DNA of 64,000 nucleotides, from the NCBI RefSeq assembly GCF_003721565.1, contig NZ_RJJE01000009.1, positions 868,001-932,000 on the forward strand. Direction: 5' to 3'. Below, one piece after another: positions 9,753 to 17,717 of the stretch; positions within the stretch are counted from its first letter, which is position 1; each line of letters opens with the position of its first letter. The stretch is from Rufibacter immobilis. Its GTDB lineage: Bacteria > Bacteroidota > Bacteroidia > Cytophagales > Hymenobacteraceae. A program made the translations under genes and the position numbers. The notes beneath the pieces are model-generated. The model was not told the origin of the DNA and ran no database searches. It was given only the letters and a program-made list of their open reading frames with translations.

Positions 9753-11066
9753 ATGAAGAGAATCTGCTATTTTCTGCTCTTGTTCATGTTCCCGGCGCTG
9801 CCGCTGCTGGCCCAGAAGCCCAAAGGTTTTGTGCAGACCAACGGGCACACCTTCACCCTTGACGGCAAGCCGTACTACTACGTGGGCACCAATTACTGGT
9901 ACGGCGGGCTGCTGGGCTCCACCGGCCAGGGCGGCAACCGTGAACGGCTCAAAAAAGAACTGGACCTGCTCAAGAATGCGGGCGTGACCAACCTGCGGGT
10001 CTTGGCGGGCGCCGAAGGCCCCAATAACCAACCGTACCGCGTCTCGCCGGGGCTCATGATGAAGCCGGGGGTGTACAATGACACGCTGCTGGCGGGGCTT
10101 GATTTCCTGCTGGCCGAGATGGCCAAGCGCGACATGAAGGCGGTGCTGTACCTGAACAACAGCTGGGAATGGTCTGGCGGCTACGGGCAGTACCTCAACT
10201 GGAACGGCTACGGCCCTATTCCGTACGCGCTGGCCAACAACAATGACTGGGCAGGGTTTATGCGCTACGTGGGCCAGTTCCACCAGTGCGACCCGTGCAA
10301 GCAGCAGTTTGCAGACCACATCAGGTTTCTGCTGGGCCGCACCAACCAGTTCACCCGGCAGAAATACACCCAAGACCCTACCATCATGTCCTGGCAGATT
10401 GCCAATGAGCCGCGCGCGTTCTCTATGGCCAACGTACCCGCCTATGACCGCTGGATCAAAAGCACCGCCGCGCTCCTCAAATCGCTGGCCCCTCACCAGC
10501 TGGTCTCTACCGGTTCTGAGGGTTCGCACGGGTCTGAGGCGTCTATGGAGGTGTTCAAGCAGGTGCACACAGACCCAAACATTGATTACCTCACCATGCA
10601 CATCTGGCCCAAGAACTGGGGCTGGCTGGACAGCAAGAACATTAGCGGCACCCTGGATTCGGCTATTGCCAAGACGGAGCAGTACATGAACCGCCACCTG
10701 GAGTTCGCGCAGCAACAGCAAATGCCTATTGTGATGGAGGAATTCGGCCTGCCGCGCGACCACCACCAGTACAACCTCACCGACCCCACCACCGCCCGCG
10801 ACAAGTACTACCAATACGTGTTTGAGCGGGTACTCCGCAGCGCGCAGGAGAAAGGCGCACTGGCCGGGGCCAATTTCTGGGCCTTCAGCGGAACCGCGCA
10901 GCCCAACCCCAGCCGCCATTTCTGGCAACCCGGCGATGATCTCATGGGCGATCCTCCGCAGGAAGAACAGGGCCTTAACTCCGTCTTCGCCAGTGACAGC
11001 ACCATGCCCCTAATCGCGAAATACGCCAAGGCCATCAAAAAAGCGGCCCAGAAAAAGAAGAAGTAA
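9753..11066 (+). CDS. Secreted GH5 (subfamily 7-like) endo-beta-1,4-mannanase
   Basis: Second endo-mannanase of the locus. 437 residues with a signal peptide (MKRICYFLLLFMFPALPLLA, cleaved before QKPKG) and no T9SS tail, so probably periplasmic. GH5 features: FTLDGKPYYYVGTNYWYGG, acid/base E219 in SWQIANEPRA, YLTMHIWPKNWGW with the conserved His, nucleophile E330 in IVMEEFGLPR, and ANFWAFSGTA. The Lys-rich C-terminus (AAQKKKK) is ordinary. Together with GH26, this would allow one mannanase to act outside and one inside the outer membrane. Family assignment is secure; subfamily is judged from motif resemblance. Confidence 0.93.
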   Translation: MKRICYFLLLFMFPALPLLAQKPKGFVQTNGHTFTLDGKPYYYVGTNYWYGGLLGSTGQGGNRERLKKELDLLKNAGVTNLRVLAGAEGPNNQPYRVSPGLMMKPGVYNDTLLAGLDFLLAEMAKRDMKAVLYLNNSWEWSGGYGQYLNWNGYGPIPYALANNNDWAGFMRYVGQFHQCDPCKQQFADHIRFLLGRTNQFTRQKYTQDPTIMSWQIANEPRAFSMANVPAYDRWIKSTAALLKSLAPHQLVSTGSEGSHGSEASMEVFKQVHTDPNIDYLTMHIWPKNWGWLDSKNISGTLDSAIAKTEQYMNRHLEFAQQQQMPIVMEEFGLPRDHHQYNLTDPTTARDKYYQYVFERVLRSAQEKGALAGANFWAFSGTAQPNPSRHFWQPGDDLMGDPPQEEQGLNSVFASDSTMPLIAKYAKAIKKAAQKKKK

Positions 11067-11082
11067 AACCGCTTGCCCTCAC

Positions 11083-11122
11083 AGAACCAAAGCCGCCCAT
11101 CTGTCTGCTTTGGTTCTTTTTC
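11083..11122 (+). terminator. Rho-independent terminator after GH5
   Basis: Ten-base arms AGAACCAAAG / CTTTGGTTCT with a 15-nt loop, directly followed by a T-run. Sits 16 bp after the GH5 stop. Confidence 0.75.
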
Positions 11123-11207
11123 ATGTTTGCGGTTTGTTACTTTACGGCCAGAACACGACCTGTCTTTGCGGGTAGCGTTCTTCCACCACCTTTACCTTTT
11201 GCTACTC

Positions 11208-11247
11208 CCGTTTAGCGGCTCTTTTTCTGAAAACAGGCGCTAAACGG
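11208..11247. repeat. Palindromic intergenic repeat, copy 6
   Basis: Variant arms CCGTTTAGCGGC / GGCGCTAAACGG with a diverged centre. It lies 14 bp upstream of the CE2 esterase start. Confidence 0.88.
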
Positions 11248-11260
11248 AAACTCAGACACT

Positions 11261-12340
11261 ATGCTCCAACGCCTTCTCCCGTTTCTGTTTCTGGTGTGCC
11301 TGACTTTGCCGGCCTGCAAAACCAGCGCCCCTGCCGCCCAAACGCCGGTTCTCTTTGAGGCCGACCACCCCTACATCCAATATACCGGCCGCATTGACTT
11401 CTCAAACCCCAAAGCTCCCCGGTTCTGGACGCCGGGCGTGTACATCACCGCCAAGTTCAAAGGCACCTCCTGCCAGATTCTGCTCAACGACGAGGAGTAT
11501 GGCGGCAAACACAATTACCTGGAAGTGATTGTGGACAACGGCACGCCCTACAGAATCCAGACCACCGGCAAGAGCAACACCATTCAGGTAGCCCACAACC
11601 TGCCGCCCGGCGAGCACACCGTCACCCTCTGCAAAAACACCGAGGCCAACATTGGCTATCTGGAGTTAGTGGGCATCAAGGCCGAAGCCCTGTTACCGCC
11701 ACCCGCCAAACCCACCCGCAAGATTGAGTTTATTGGCAACTCCATTACCTGCGGCTCCGGCGCAGATCCTTCTACCGTGCCCTGCGGCCAGGGCCAGTGG
11801 CATGACCAGCACAACGCCTATCTGGCCTATGGCCCCAGAACCGCCCGGGCCCTCAACGCGCAGTGGCACCTCACCGCGTTCTCCGGCATTGGGCTCATGC
11901 GCAGCTGCTGCAACATGAAACTGGTCATGCCGCAGATTTTTGACAAAGTGAACCTGCGAGAAAACGAAATCGCCTGGAACTTCAGCCAATATGTACCAGA
12001 CGCGGTCACCATCTGCCTGGGCCAGAATGACGGCATCCAGGACTCCACGCTCTTCACCAGAAACTACCTCCAGTTCCTCCAGACCGTACGAAGCAAATAT
12101 CCGCAGGCGGAAATCATCTGCCTCACCAGCCCCATGGCCGATGTCCAACTGGCCGCTTCCCAGAAAAACTACCTCACCGGCATTGTACAGGCGGCCCGCC
12201 GGGCGGGCGATGCAAAAGTGCATTCGTTCTTCTTTGCCCGCTCCTACACCAACGGCTGCGACAGCCACCCCAACCTGGCAGACCATGACCTGATTGCTCA
12301 GGAACTCACCCCCTTCCTGAAGAAAATGCTCCGCTGGTAA
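11261..12340 (+). CDS. CE2-type SGNH acetylesterase, lipoprotein
   Basis: Carbohydrate esterase expected to deacetylate manno-oligosaccharides. The 359-residue protein begins with a lipoprotein signal (MLQRLLPFLFLVCLTLPAC). An N-terminal jelly-roll (about 35-145, IQYTGRIDF, RFWTPGVYITAKFKG, NYLEVIVD) precedes the SGNH catalytic domain (about 150-359) with nucleophile S161 in EFIGNSITCG, an oxyanion Gly in TAFSGIG, the Asn in CLGQNDG and the catalytic His H336 in CDSHPNLADH. This two-domain plan is that of CE2. It closes the plus-strand mannan locus and complements the SASA-type esterase. Confidence 0.9.
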   Translation: MLQRLLPFLFLVCLTLPACKTSAPAAQTPVLFEADHPYIQYTGRIDFSNPKAPRFWTPGVYITAKFKGTSCQILLNDEEYGGKHNYLEVIVDNGTPYRIQTTGKSNTIQVAHNLPPGEHTVTLCKNTEANIGYLELVGIKAEALLPPPAKPTRKIEFIGNSITCGSGADPSTVPCGQGQWHDQHNAYLAYGPRTARALNAQWHLTAFSGIGLMRSCCNMKLVMPQIFDKVNLRENEIAWNFSQYVPDAVTICLGQNDGIQDSTLFTRNYLQFLQTVRSKYPQAEIICLTSPMADVQLAASQKNYLTGIVQAARRAGDAKVHSFFFARSYTNGCDSHPNLADHDLIAQELTPFLKKMLRW

Positions 12341-12345
12341 GCCCA

Positions 12346-12396
12346 CTTTTGCGTTTAGAGCCTGATTTTCCAAAAACAGCCCCTAAACGCAAAAAG
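12346..12396. repeat. Palindromic intergenic repeat, copy 7
   Basis: Full copy with matched flanks TTTTG/CAAAA. Between the CE2 gene and the strong hairpin of the opposing gene. Confidence 0.92.
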
Positions 12397-12401
12397 TAAA
12401 A

Positions 12402-12460
12402 ATCCTCACAAAGCAGAGAGGCCGAGACTTCCTGTCTCGGCCTCTCTGCTTTGTGAGGAT
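12402..12460 (-). terminator. 26-bp perfect hairpin, terminator of the minus-strand sensor gene
   Basis: Perfect 26-bp inverted repeat with a 7-nt loop (ATCCTCACAAAG ... CTTTGTGAGGAT). On the minus strand it is followed by T-rich sequence and lies 12 bp past the stop of the four-helix-bundle gene. Confidence 0.8.
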
Positions 12461-12472
12461 CAACGTTGCCGC

Positions 12473-13144
12473 TTAATTCAGCATGGGTTTCTGCGGGAAT
12501 TTGGAGATCTGGGACTTGGAGGCGAACACCAGCATCTGGATCATGACCCCTAGACTGACCACCAACGCCAGCTCAAAGTGCGTGAGGATGTTGGAACCGG
12601 CAATGATCTGCTTAGACTCATCGTTCAGGCGTTTGCCCTCGGCTACCTGAATCCGGGACAATTGACTGAGGTGCCCTTTGGTGAGGCGGTGCTGGGCATC
12701 TAGCTGCTCTTTCACCAGCAGCTTTACCTGCTCCTGGGCTCCGGCGGCAGCCAGGTATTTGTTTTCCAGCGCTTGCATGGCGTCAATATCCTGGGTAAAC
12801 GCCTTAAAGAATTGGGCCTCTTCGTGGGTTAAGGTGGTCTTACCGTATGCTTCCACCAGCGTTAAAATGGCGGCGTTCTTAGCTTTCAGTTCCTGCGGCA
12901 GCTGTTGCTGTTGGCCTGTATGGTAGCTCTGCTCCACCAGCATCTTCTTTTCGTGCAGATGCTCAGAGAGCTGGTAAATGTAGCTTTCCACCAGCAGCCG
13001 GTCTTCATAGACCGCCGCGAACGAAGACCCCAACTGGCTCACGTGGCTGCTGTCCAGCAGATTTTTGGCCAGCACCAACACCAGCACCACGCCCAACAAC
13101 AGGGCCGCCCTGGTTTTATGCTTTATGCTATACACCCATTTCAT
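12473..13144 (-). CDS. Two-TM membrane protein with a four-helix-bundle sensor domain
   Basis: Start taken as ATG at 13144 (MKWVYSIKHKTRAALLLG); the longer frame to 13300 adds an unsupported leader. 223 residues: an N-terminal membrane segment (about 12-28, AALLLGVVLVLVLAKNLL), a long helical extracytoplasmic part (about 30-190) rich in Gln, Glu, Lys and Leu resembling the 4HB_MCP sensory domain, then a second membrane segment (about 195-212, LALVVSLGVMIQMLVFA) and a short tail. There is no HAMP, kinase, GGDEF or methyl-accepting module, so any signal must pass to a separate partner. The ligand is unknown. It may equally be a structural helical-bundle protein. Confidence 0.72.
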   Translation of the reverse strand: MKWVYSIKHKTRAALLLGVVLVLVLAKNLLDSSHVSQLGSSFAAVYEDRLLVESYIYQLSEHLHEKKMLVEQSYHTGQQQQLPQELKAKNAAILTLVEAYGKTTLTHEEAQFFKAFTQDIDAMQALENKYLAAAGAQEQVKLLVKEQLDAQHRLTKGHLSQLSRIQVAEGKRLNDESKQIIAGSNILTHFELALVVSLGVMIQMLVFASKSQISKFPQKPMLN

Positions 13145-13306
13145 TGGCAGAACTTTTTGAGAGGAACACCAGCCGGGAACAAGAAGAAGCACCAACAAAC
13201 CACAACTCCCGCGCCTCACCTCCAGATACAAAAGCTTCTTCCTGTCTGGAAGATACAAAATATATTCCCCAAAAGCCAGCCACTTACCGGCCACACCCAC
13301 CCAACA

Positions 13307-13344
13307 CGTTTAGGGGCTGTTTTTCCAAAAACAGCCCCTAAACG
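13307..13344. repeat. Palindromic intergenic repeat, copy 8 (perfect core)
   Basis: The cleanest copy: 18-bp arms with only the central CC unpaired, and no flank extension. Useful as the reference for the family. Lies upstream of the sensor gene and downstream of the SDR gene. Confidence 0.95.
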
Positions 13345-13406
13345 CATGATGAGATAAAAACAATTAGAATACTCAGGCAGTCACCTCAAAGAAAGCCAGA
13401 ACCAGA

Positions 13407-14156
13407 TCAGGAGCCCAGCATTCTGGCGTTCATCTGGGCGGCGAAGGCATCGTTTTCCTCCCGGGAGGCTTTTCTTCTTTCCTCAGAGGAGCCGTAGCCC
13501 ACTTCCAGCTCGCCGTTGTCCAGGCGTTGCATCACGGCATCGGCGAAGTCCTGGAGCGGTGCCCCGAAGGTGTGCAGTCCCGGTCCGCCCAGGTCTGTGT
13601 TCACGGCAGGCGGCACAATCTCCAGCACCTCCACACTGGTTTTGGACAGCAGGAACCTCAGCGACATGGTATAGGAATGCAGGGCGGCTTTGGTAGCGCA
13701 GTACACTGGGGCAAAAGCGGCCGGCGTGAACGCCAACCCCGAGGTAACGTTGACAATAGCCGCCCGGTCCTGTTTTCTGAGGTGCGGGATGAACAGGTGG
13801 CACAGATGGATGGGCGCCTCTACGTTAATGACCAGTTCCTGCTGGGTCTGCGCCCACTCCTCCTGCACCTCCACCGGGTTTACCCGGCGCTGGATTCCGG
13901 CATTGTTCACCAGCACGTTCAGCTGCGGAAACTCGGCGGTAACTTGTTCCAGCAAGGCGATGCGGTCAGATTCTTGGGCTACGTCACAGACAATAGTGTG
14001 CAGGGCCGGGTGCTTTTCTTTGGCCTCGTTCAGTTTGTCTGAGCGGCGGCCGCAGATGATCACGGTGCTGCCGGCGTTCAGAAAACGTTCGGCAATGGCC
14101 AATCCAATTCCGGTGGCTCCTCCGGTCACCAGCACGGTATTTCCAGCTAATTTCAT
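13407..14156 (-). CDS. Short-chain dehydrogenase/reductase, DltE-like
   Basis: NAD(P)-dependent oxidoreductase of the classical SDR family, 249 residues from the ATG at 14156. An upstream start at 14306 is rejected because its first residues (LGALFPKTAPKRK) are translated palindromic repeat. Rossmann motif TGGATGIG (about 11-18), NNAG (about 85-88), catalytic S-Y-K in NVTSGLAFTPAAFAPVYCATKAALH cut over its length as Ser near 138, Tyr near 150 and Lys near 154. The C-terminal EERRKASREENDAFAAQMN helix is typical of the DltE/YbbO-like subgroup. Substrate unknown; no operon partner is evident. Confidence 0.88.
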   Translation of the reverse strand: MKLAGNTVLVTGGATGIGLAIAERFLNAGSTVIICGRRSDKLNEAKEKHPALHTIVCDVAQESDRIALLEQVTAEFPQLNVLVNNAGIQRRVNPVEVQEEWAQTQQELVINVEAPIHLCHLFIPHLRKQDRAAIVNVTSGLAFTPAAFAPVYCATKAALHSYTMSLRFLLSKTSVEVLEIVPPAVNTDLGGPGLHTFGAPLQDFADAVMQRLDNGELEVGYGSSEERRKASREENDAFAAQMNARMLGS

Positions 14157-14258
14157 AGGTTTTAGGCAAAAATGGGAAGAAACAGTTTCCCTCTTATTTA
14201 CTGCTCTGCGGCGCGGGAGGTTCTCTTGGATAGACAGGCATCGGGGCACACGCAGGCA

Positions 14259-14310
14259 TTTTTTGCGTTTAGGGGCTGTTTTTGGAAAAAGAGCCCCTAA
14301 ACGCAAAAAG
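14259..14310. repeat. Palindromic intergenic repeat, copy 9
   Basis: Full copy; the flanks TTTTTG/CAAAAA extend the stem by 6 bp. The centre is mismatched (CTG versus GAG around T5-GG-A5). Confidence 0.93.
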
Positions 14311-14335
14311 CCTCCCCTGTGTGCAGGAAAGGCTT
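14306..14335 (-). terminator. Probable terminator of the keto-sugar operon
   Basis: AAAGCCT ... AGGCTTT with a 16-nt loop. On the minus strand the stem runs into a T-run (shared with the repeat flank). It is 43 bp past the last gene's stop. Confidence 0.5.
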
Positions 14336-14377
14336 TCTATATCAGGCGCAACTTAGCACGGGAGCCAAACGGCCGCT

Positions 14378-15328
14378 TTACAGCAGGGTGTTTTTCACGT
14401 AGTCGCGGCTTTGCCGGATGCTCTGGAACGGGTCTTTGGAAGCCGCGAAGTTCTCCTGCTCCACAAAGATCCGGTGCACGCCGGCCAGCTTGGCCTGTCC
14501 GAAGATTTCCTGATAATTGATGCTACCGGTGCCAATCTCAGTGTTCAGGTCGGGCGAGGTTTTGTCCATGTCTTTCACGTGCCACATCACAAAGCGGCCC
14601 TGGTGCTGGCGGAACAGATCGGCGGGTTTGCGGCCGGCCCGCACCACCCAGTACAGATCGGCCTCAAAGCTGACCAGCGCGGGGTCGGTTTCCTGGAGCA
14701 GGATGTCATAGCCGGTGGTGTTGCCGTAGGCCTCGAACTCGAAAGCATGGTTGTGGTAGGCCAGCTTGAGGTTGGCGGTCTTGCACAGTTCGGCGGCTTT
14801 GTTCGTTTTCTCGGCAATACGCTTGTAGTCATCGGCGCTGCGGCGCACGGCACCGTCCAGGTACGGCACCGTGATGTACTGGTGCCCCACGGTGGTGCCG
14901 GCCTCAATGTAGCGCTTGACAATGTCCAGGTTGCCGTCTTTCATGTACTGCCCAAACTCATAATGCCCGCTGGTAGAGACCAGTTTGTTGGCCTTCAGGA
15001 GCTCTTTGAATTCCTTCGGGCTCAGGCCCCAGTAACCGCCCGTTGGCGAATAACCGTAGGTTTCCACATCCTGGTAACCGGCCTGGGCCACCTTGGCAAT
15101 CACGCCTTTGGGGTCTTTGGGCAGGTAATCGCGCAGGGTGTACAGTTGGAGGCCTATCTCTTTGAGGACTCCGCGGCCCGAGGCGGCGGCACCGCCGGCC
15201 ACAGCGGCTCCCGCAGAAGCGGCAGATTGTGATGAACTGGAGGATTCGCAGGCCAGCAAGGACGGCGACAGCGCCAGGCCCGCCGAAAGCAACCCTAACT
15301 GCTGTAGAAACTGTCTTCTTTTACTCAT
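14378..15328 (-). CDS. Tat-exported lipoprotein TIM-barrel sugar isomerase/epimerase family
   Basis: AP_endonuc_2 / xylose isomerase-like TIM-barrel protein, 316 residues from ATG 15328. The N-terminus has a twin-arginine motif (SKRRQFLQQLG) followed by a lipobox (SPSLLAC) and an Ala/Gly/Ser linker, so it should be a membrane-anchored periplasmic protein. Barrel segments include IGLQLYTLRDYLP, GYQDVETYGY, KLVSTSGHYEFG, LAYHNHAFEFE, VSFEADLYWV, FVMWHVKDMD and RIFVEQENF, with the usual metal-binding Glu, Asp and His positions. Last gene of the minus-strand sugar-oxidation locus. Homologues in keto-glycoside loci are thought to act on 3-keto sugars; isomerase, hydratase or lyase activity cannot be told from sequence. 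Confidence 0.85.
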   Translation of the reverse strand: MSKRRQFLQQLGLLSAGLALSPSLLACESSSSSQSAASAGAAVAGGAAASGRGVLKEIGLQLYTLRDYLPKDPKGVIAKVAQAGYQDVETYGYSPTGGYWGLSPKEFKELLKANKLVSTSGHYEFGQYMKDGNLDIVKRYIEAGTTVGHQYITVPYLDGAVRRSADDYKRIAEKTNKAAELCKTANLKLAYHNHAFEFEAYGNTTGYDILLQETDPALVSFEADLYWVVRAGRKPADLFRQHQGRFVMWHVKDMDKTSPDLNTEIGTGSINYQEIFGQAKLAGVHRIFVEQENFAASKDPFQSIRQSRDYVKNTLL

Positions 15329-15392
15329 GAAATTGGTGTTGGGCAAAACAGGGGAAAAATCTTTTTAGTGGGTACCAGTGCCGCGTGTTTGA

Positions 15393-16283
15393 TCAGACAT
15401 CGCAGATCTGGACGGCCTGCCGGATGGAGGCCACTTTGTCTTTGCCCTTGGCAATGAACTCCTGCGCCACGTAGCCTTTGAAACCGGTATCTTTGATAGC
15501 CCGCATAATGGCCGGGTAATTGAGTTCCTGGGTATCATCTATCTCATGCCGGCCGGGCACCCCGGCGGTATGGTAATGGGCAATGTACTGGTGGTTGTCT
15601 CTGATGGTCTGGATCACGTTGCCCTCATCTACCTGCATGTGGTAAATGTCATACAGCAGCTTGAAGTGTTCGGAGCCCAGGCGCTTGGCCAGCTCCACGC
15701 CCCAGGCGGTGCGGTCGCACTGGTAGTCTGGGTGGTTCACTTTGCTGTTGAGCAGTTCCATCACCAAGACCACGTGGTGCTTTTCGGCCAGGGGCAGCAG
15801 TTTCTTGAGACCTTCCTCGGCGTTTTTCAGGCCCGTTTCATCATCCATGCCTTTGCGGTTCCCGCTAAAGCAGATCAGGTTCCGGTAACCGGCCTTGGCC
15901 ACCAGCGGAATCATGTCTGAGTAGTTCTTCTGGAGCGTGGCGTGGTATTGTTTGGTGTTAAACCCTTCGGTGAGGCTGATTTCTGCGCCGTTGCACATGG
16001 TAGAGACCAGGCCGTGTTTCTGGAGCGTGGGCCAGTCTTTGGGGCCTACCAGATCAATCCCTTTCAGGCCCATTTGTTTGGCGGCCACGCACAGTTCCTC
16101 CATGGAGAGGTTGCTGAGGCACCAGCGGCACACCGAATGATTGATATTTCCTTTCAATTGGTAAGGAGGTTCCGCTTCTTTCTCAGTGGCCGCAAAGCAA
16201 GCCAGCGACCCCGTGGCCGACAGTGCGGCGGTACCGGCCAGCAGGCCTTTGATGGCCGTGCGTCTTTTATTCTGTGATGCCAT
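15393..16283 (-). CDS. Exported hydroxypyruvate-isomerase-like TIM-barrel protein
   Basis: AP_endonuc_2 superfamily, Hyi-like branch, 296 residues. The N-terminal NKRRTAIKGLLAGTAALSATGS resembles a Tat signal, so it is probably periplasmic. Seen: HSVCRWCLSN, MGLKGIDLVGPKDWP, ICFSGNRKGMDD, the metal-site strand VLVMELLNSKVNHPDY, KLLYDIYHMQVDEGN, YIAHYHTAGVPGRHEI and YVAQEFIAKG, giving the expected Glu-Asp-His-Glu metal centre. It starts 12 bp after the MFS gene's stop, so it is cotranscribed. The annotation hydroxypyruvate isomerase is only a fold label: an exported enzyme in this context more likely handles an oxidised sugar. Confidence 0.85.
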   Translation of the reverse strand: MASQNKRRTAIKGLLAGTAALSATGSLACFAATEKEAEPPYQLKGNINHSVCRWCLSNLSMEELCVAAKQMGLKGIDLVGPKDWPTLQKHGLVSTMCNGAEISLTEGFNTKQYHATLQKNYSDMIPLVAKAGYRNLICFSGNRKGMDDETGLKNAEEGLKKLLPLAEKHHVVLVMELLNSKVNHPDYQCDRTAWGVELAKRLGSEHFKLLYDIYHMQVDEGNVIQTIRDNHQYIAHYHTAGVPGRHEIDDTQELNYPAIMRAIKDTGFKGYVAQEFIAKGKDKVASIRQAVQICDV

Positions 16284-16295
16284 GTCTGTAGAGGG

Positions 16296-17579
16296 TTAGG
16301 GTAAACTGGTGACCGCCGGGGCTTTATCGGTTTCGGGTTCAAAGACGGGCACTTCCTGCGGCGGTGCGGGCTGGTCTCTGAACAGGAGCAGGAAAAGCAA
16401 AGCCACTACGCCCGCAATACCGGCAGGCACCAGCCACACGTTCTGCCAGAAATTCTCGGCATCGGCGCCCCGGTAGTACTCACTTATGTAGCCCGCTACC
16501 CAGAACCCGATGAGCATGCCCACCCCGTAGGTAGCCAAGGTCACCAAGCCCTGCGCCGAGCTCTTGTACCGTTCCCCGGCCCTGGCGTCTGTGTAGATCT
16601 GGCCCGAGACAAAGAAGAAATCATAGCAGATGCCGTGCAGGGCAATGCCGATGATCAGCATAAACGACAGCTCCCCCGCGTTGCCGTAGGCGAACAGCAG
16701 ATACCGAACCGCCCACGCCACCATGCCCACTAAGATAGTTTTCTTGAACCCGTACCGGGAGAAGAACACCGGCAGCAGCAACAAAAACAGCACCTCAGAA
16801 ATCTGCCCAATGGTCATTTTCCCGGTGGGATTGTCCAACCCGATGCCCGTGAGAAACGGGTTGGCGTTCTGGTAGTAAAATGCCAGCGGAATACAGATCA
16901 AAACCGAGGCCAGGAAGAAGATAAGGAAGTTTCTGTTCTTTAACAGCTTGATCGCGTCCAGCCCCAGAATGTCTGCCACGGAGTTGCTTTTATTCTCCTG
17001 CCTTACCGGCGGAGTCTTGGGCAGCAGGAAGCTGTAAACGCCCAGCACCAGTGAAGCAATCCCCGCCATCAGGAACGTGTTTTTAAGCATGCCCTGCCCA
17101 ATGCTCTGGGCGGAATCCCAGTGGAAGAGGTAACTGATGGACAAGCCCGCGGCAATCCAGCCAATGGTCCCCCACACCCTGATCACCGAGAACTCCTTCT
17201 CCGGGTTCTTCATCTGCCGGAAAGACACCGAATTCGCCAGCGCCAGCGTAGGCATATAGGCCACCATGTACGTAAACACATACGGGTAAAAGGTACCCAC
17301 ACTGTCTGACTGGTACATCTGGTACATCAGGAACGCGCCCACCAGGTGCAACAGCCCCAGAATCCGCTCGGCGTTGAAGTATTTGTCTGCGATGAGCCCA
17401 ATGATGAAAGGCGCAATGATGGCCCCAAACGACTGAGTGGAGAAAACACTGGCCGTTTCCAGTTCAGAGGCCTTGAGGTTATTGCCCAGAAAAGTGCCCA
17501 GCGTGACAAACCAGGCGCCCCAGATAAAGAACTCCAGGAACATCATGGCAGATAACTTGATGCGGGTAAGGGTATTCAT
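16296..17579 (-). CDS. MFS sugar/nucleoside:H+ symporter (NupG/NHS-like)
   Basis: Twelve-helix inner-membrane carrier, 427 residues from ATG 17579 (MNTLTRIKLSAMMFLEFFIWGAW); the longer frame to 17657 is leader sequence. The N-terminal LSAMMFLEFFIWGAWFVTLGTFL, the loop GLIADKYFNAERILG and the VIRVWGTIGWI helix match the nucleoside:H+ symporter branch (NupG/XapB), which in Bacteroidota is often found in sugar-oxidation loci. The C-terminal tail is cytosolic and Pro/Glu-rich. The neighbours suggest uptake of the keto-sugar or monosaccharide released in the periplasm rather than nucleosides. Confidence 0.88.
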   Translation of the reverse strand: MNTLTRIKLSAMMFLEFFIWGAWFVTLGTFLGNNLKASELETASVFSTQSFGAIIAPFIIGLIADKYFNAERILGLLHLVGAFLMYQMYQSDSVGTFYPYVFTYMVAYMPTLALANSVSFRQMKNPEKEFSVIRVWGTIGWIAAGLSISYLFHWDSAQSIGQGMLKNTFLMAGIASLVLGVYSFLLPKTPPVRQENKSNSVADILGLDAIKLLKNRNFLIFFLASVLICIPLAFYYQNANPFLTGIGLDNPTGKMTIGQISEVLFLLLLPVFFSRYGFKKTILVGMVAWAVRYLLFAYGNAGELSFMLIIGIALHGICYDFFFVSGQIYTDARAGERYKSSAQGLVTLATYGVGMLIGFWVAGYISEYYRGADAENFWQNVWLVPAGIAGVVALLFLLLFRDQPAPPQEVPVFEPETDKAPAVTSLP

Positions 17580-17666
17580 GGTTCGTTGGTTTGGTGTAAA
17601 GCGTTGGGGAATGGGAAACTTTAGGACGAGCTTAGCCGCCGGTAATGCCGGGCCCAAAAACTGGTC

Positions 17667-17710
17667 TTGCGTTTAGGGGCCGTTTTTCCAAAAACAGCCC
17701 CTAAACGCAA
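17667..17710. repeat. Palindromic intergenic repeat, copy 10
   Basis: Full copy within the minus-strand operon, between the DUF1080 and MFS genes. Flank extension TTG/CAA. Confidence 0.92.
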
Positions 17711-17717
17711 CTAGAGT

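Noticed and set aside
9741-10928. 395-codon minus-strand frame
   Set aside because: Lies wholly opposite the GH5 mannanase, has composition typical of an antisense shadow and no motifs.
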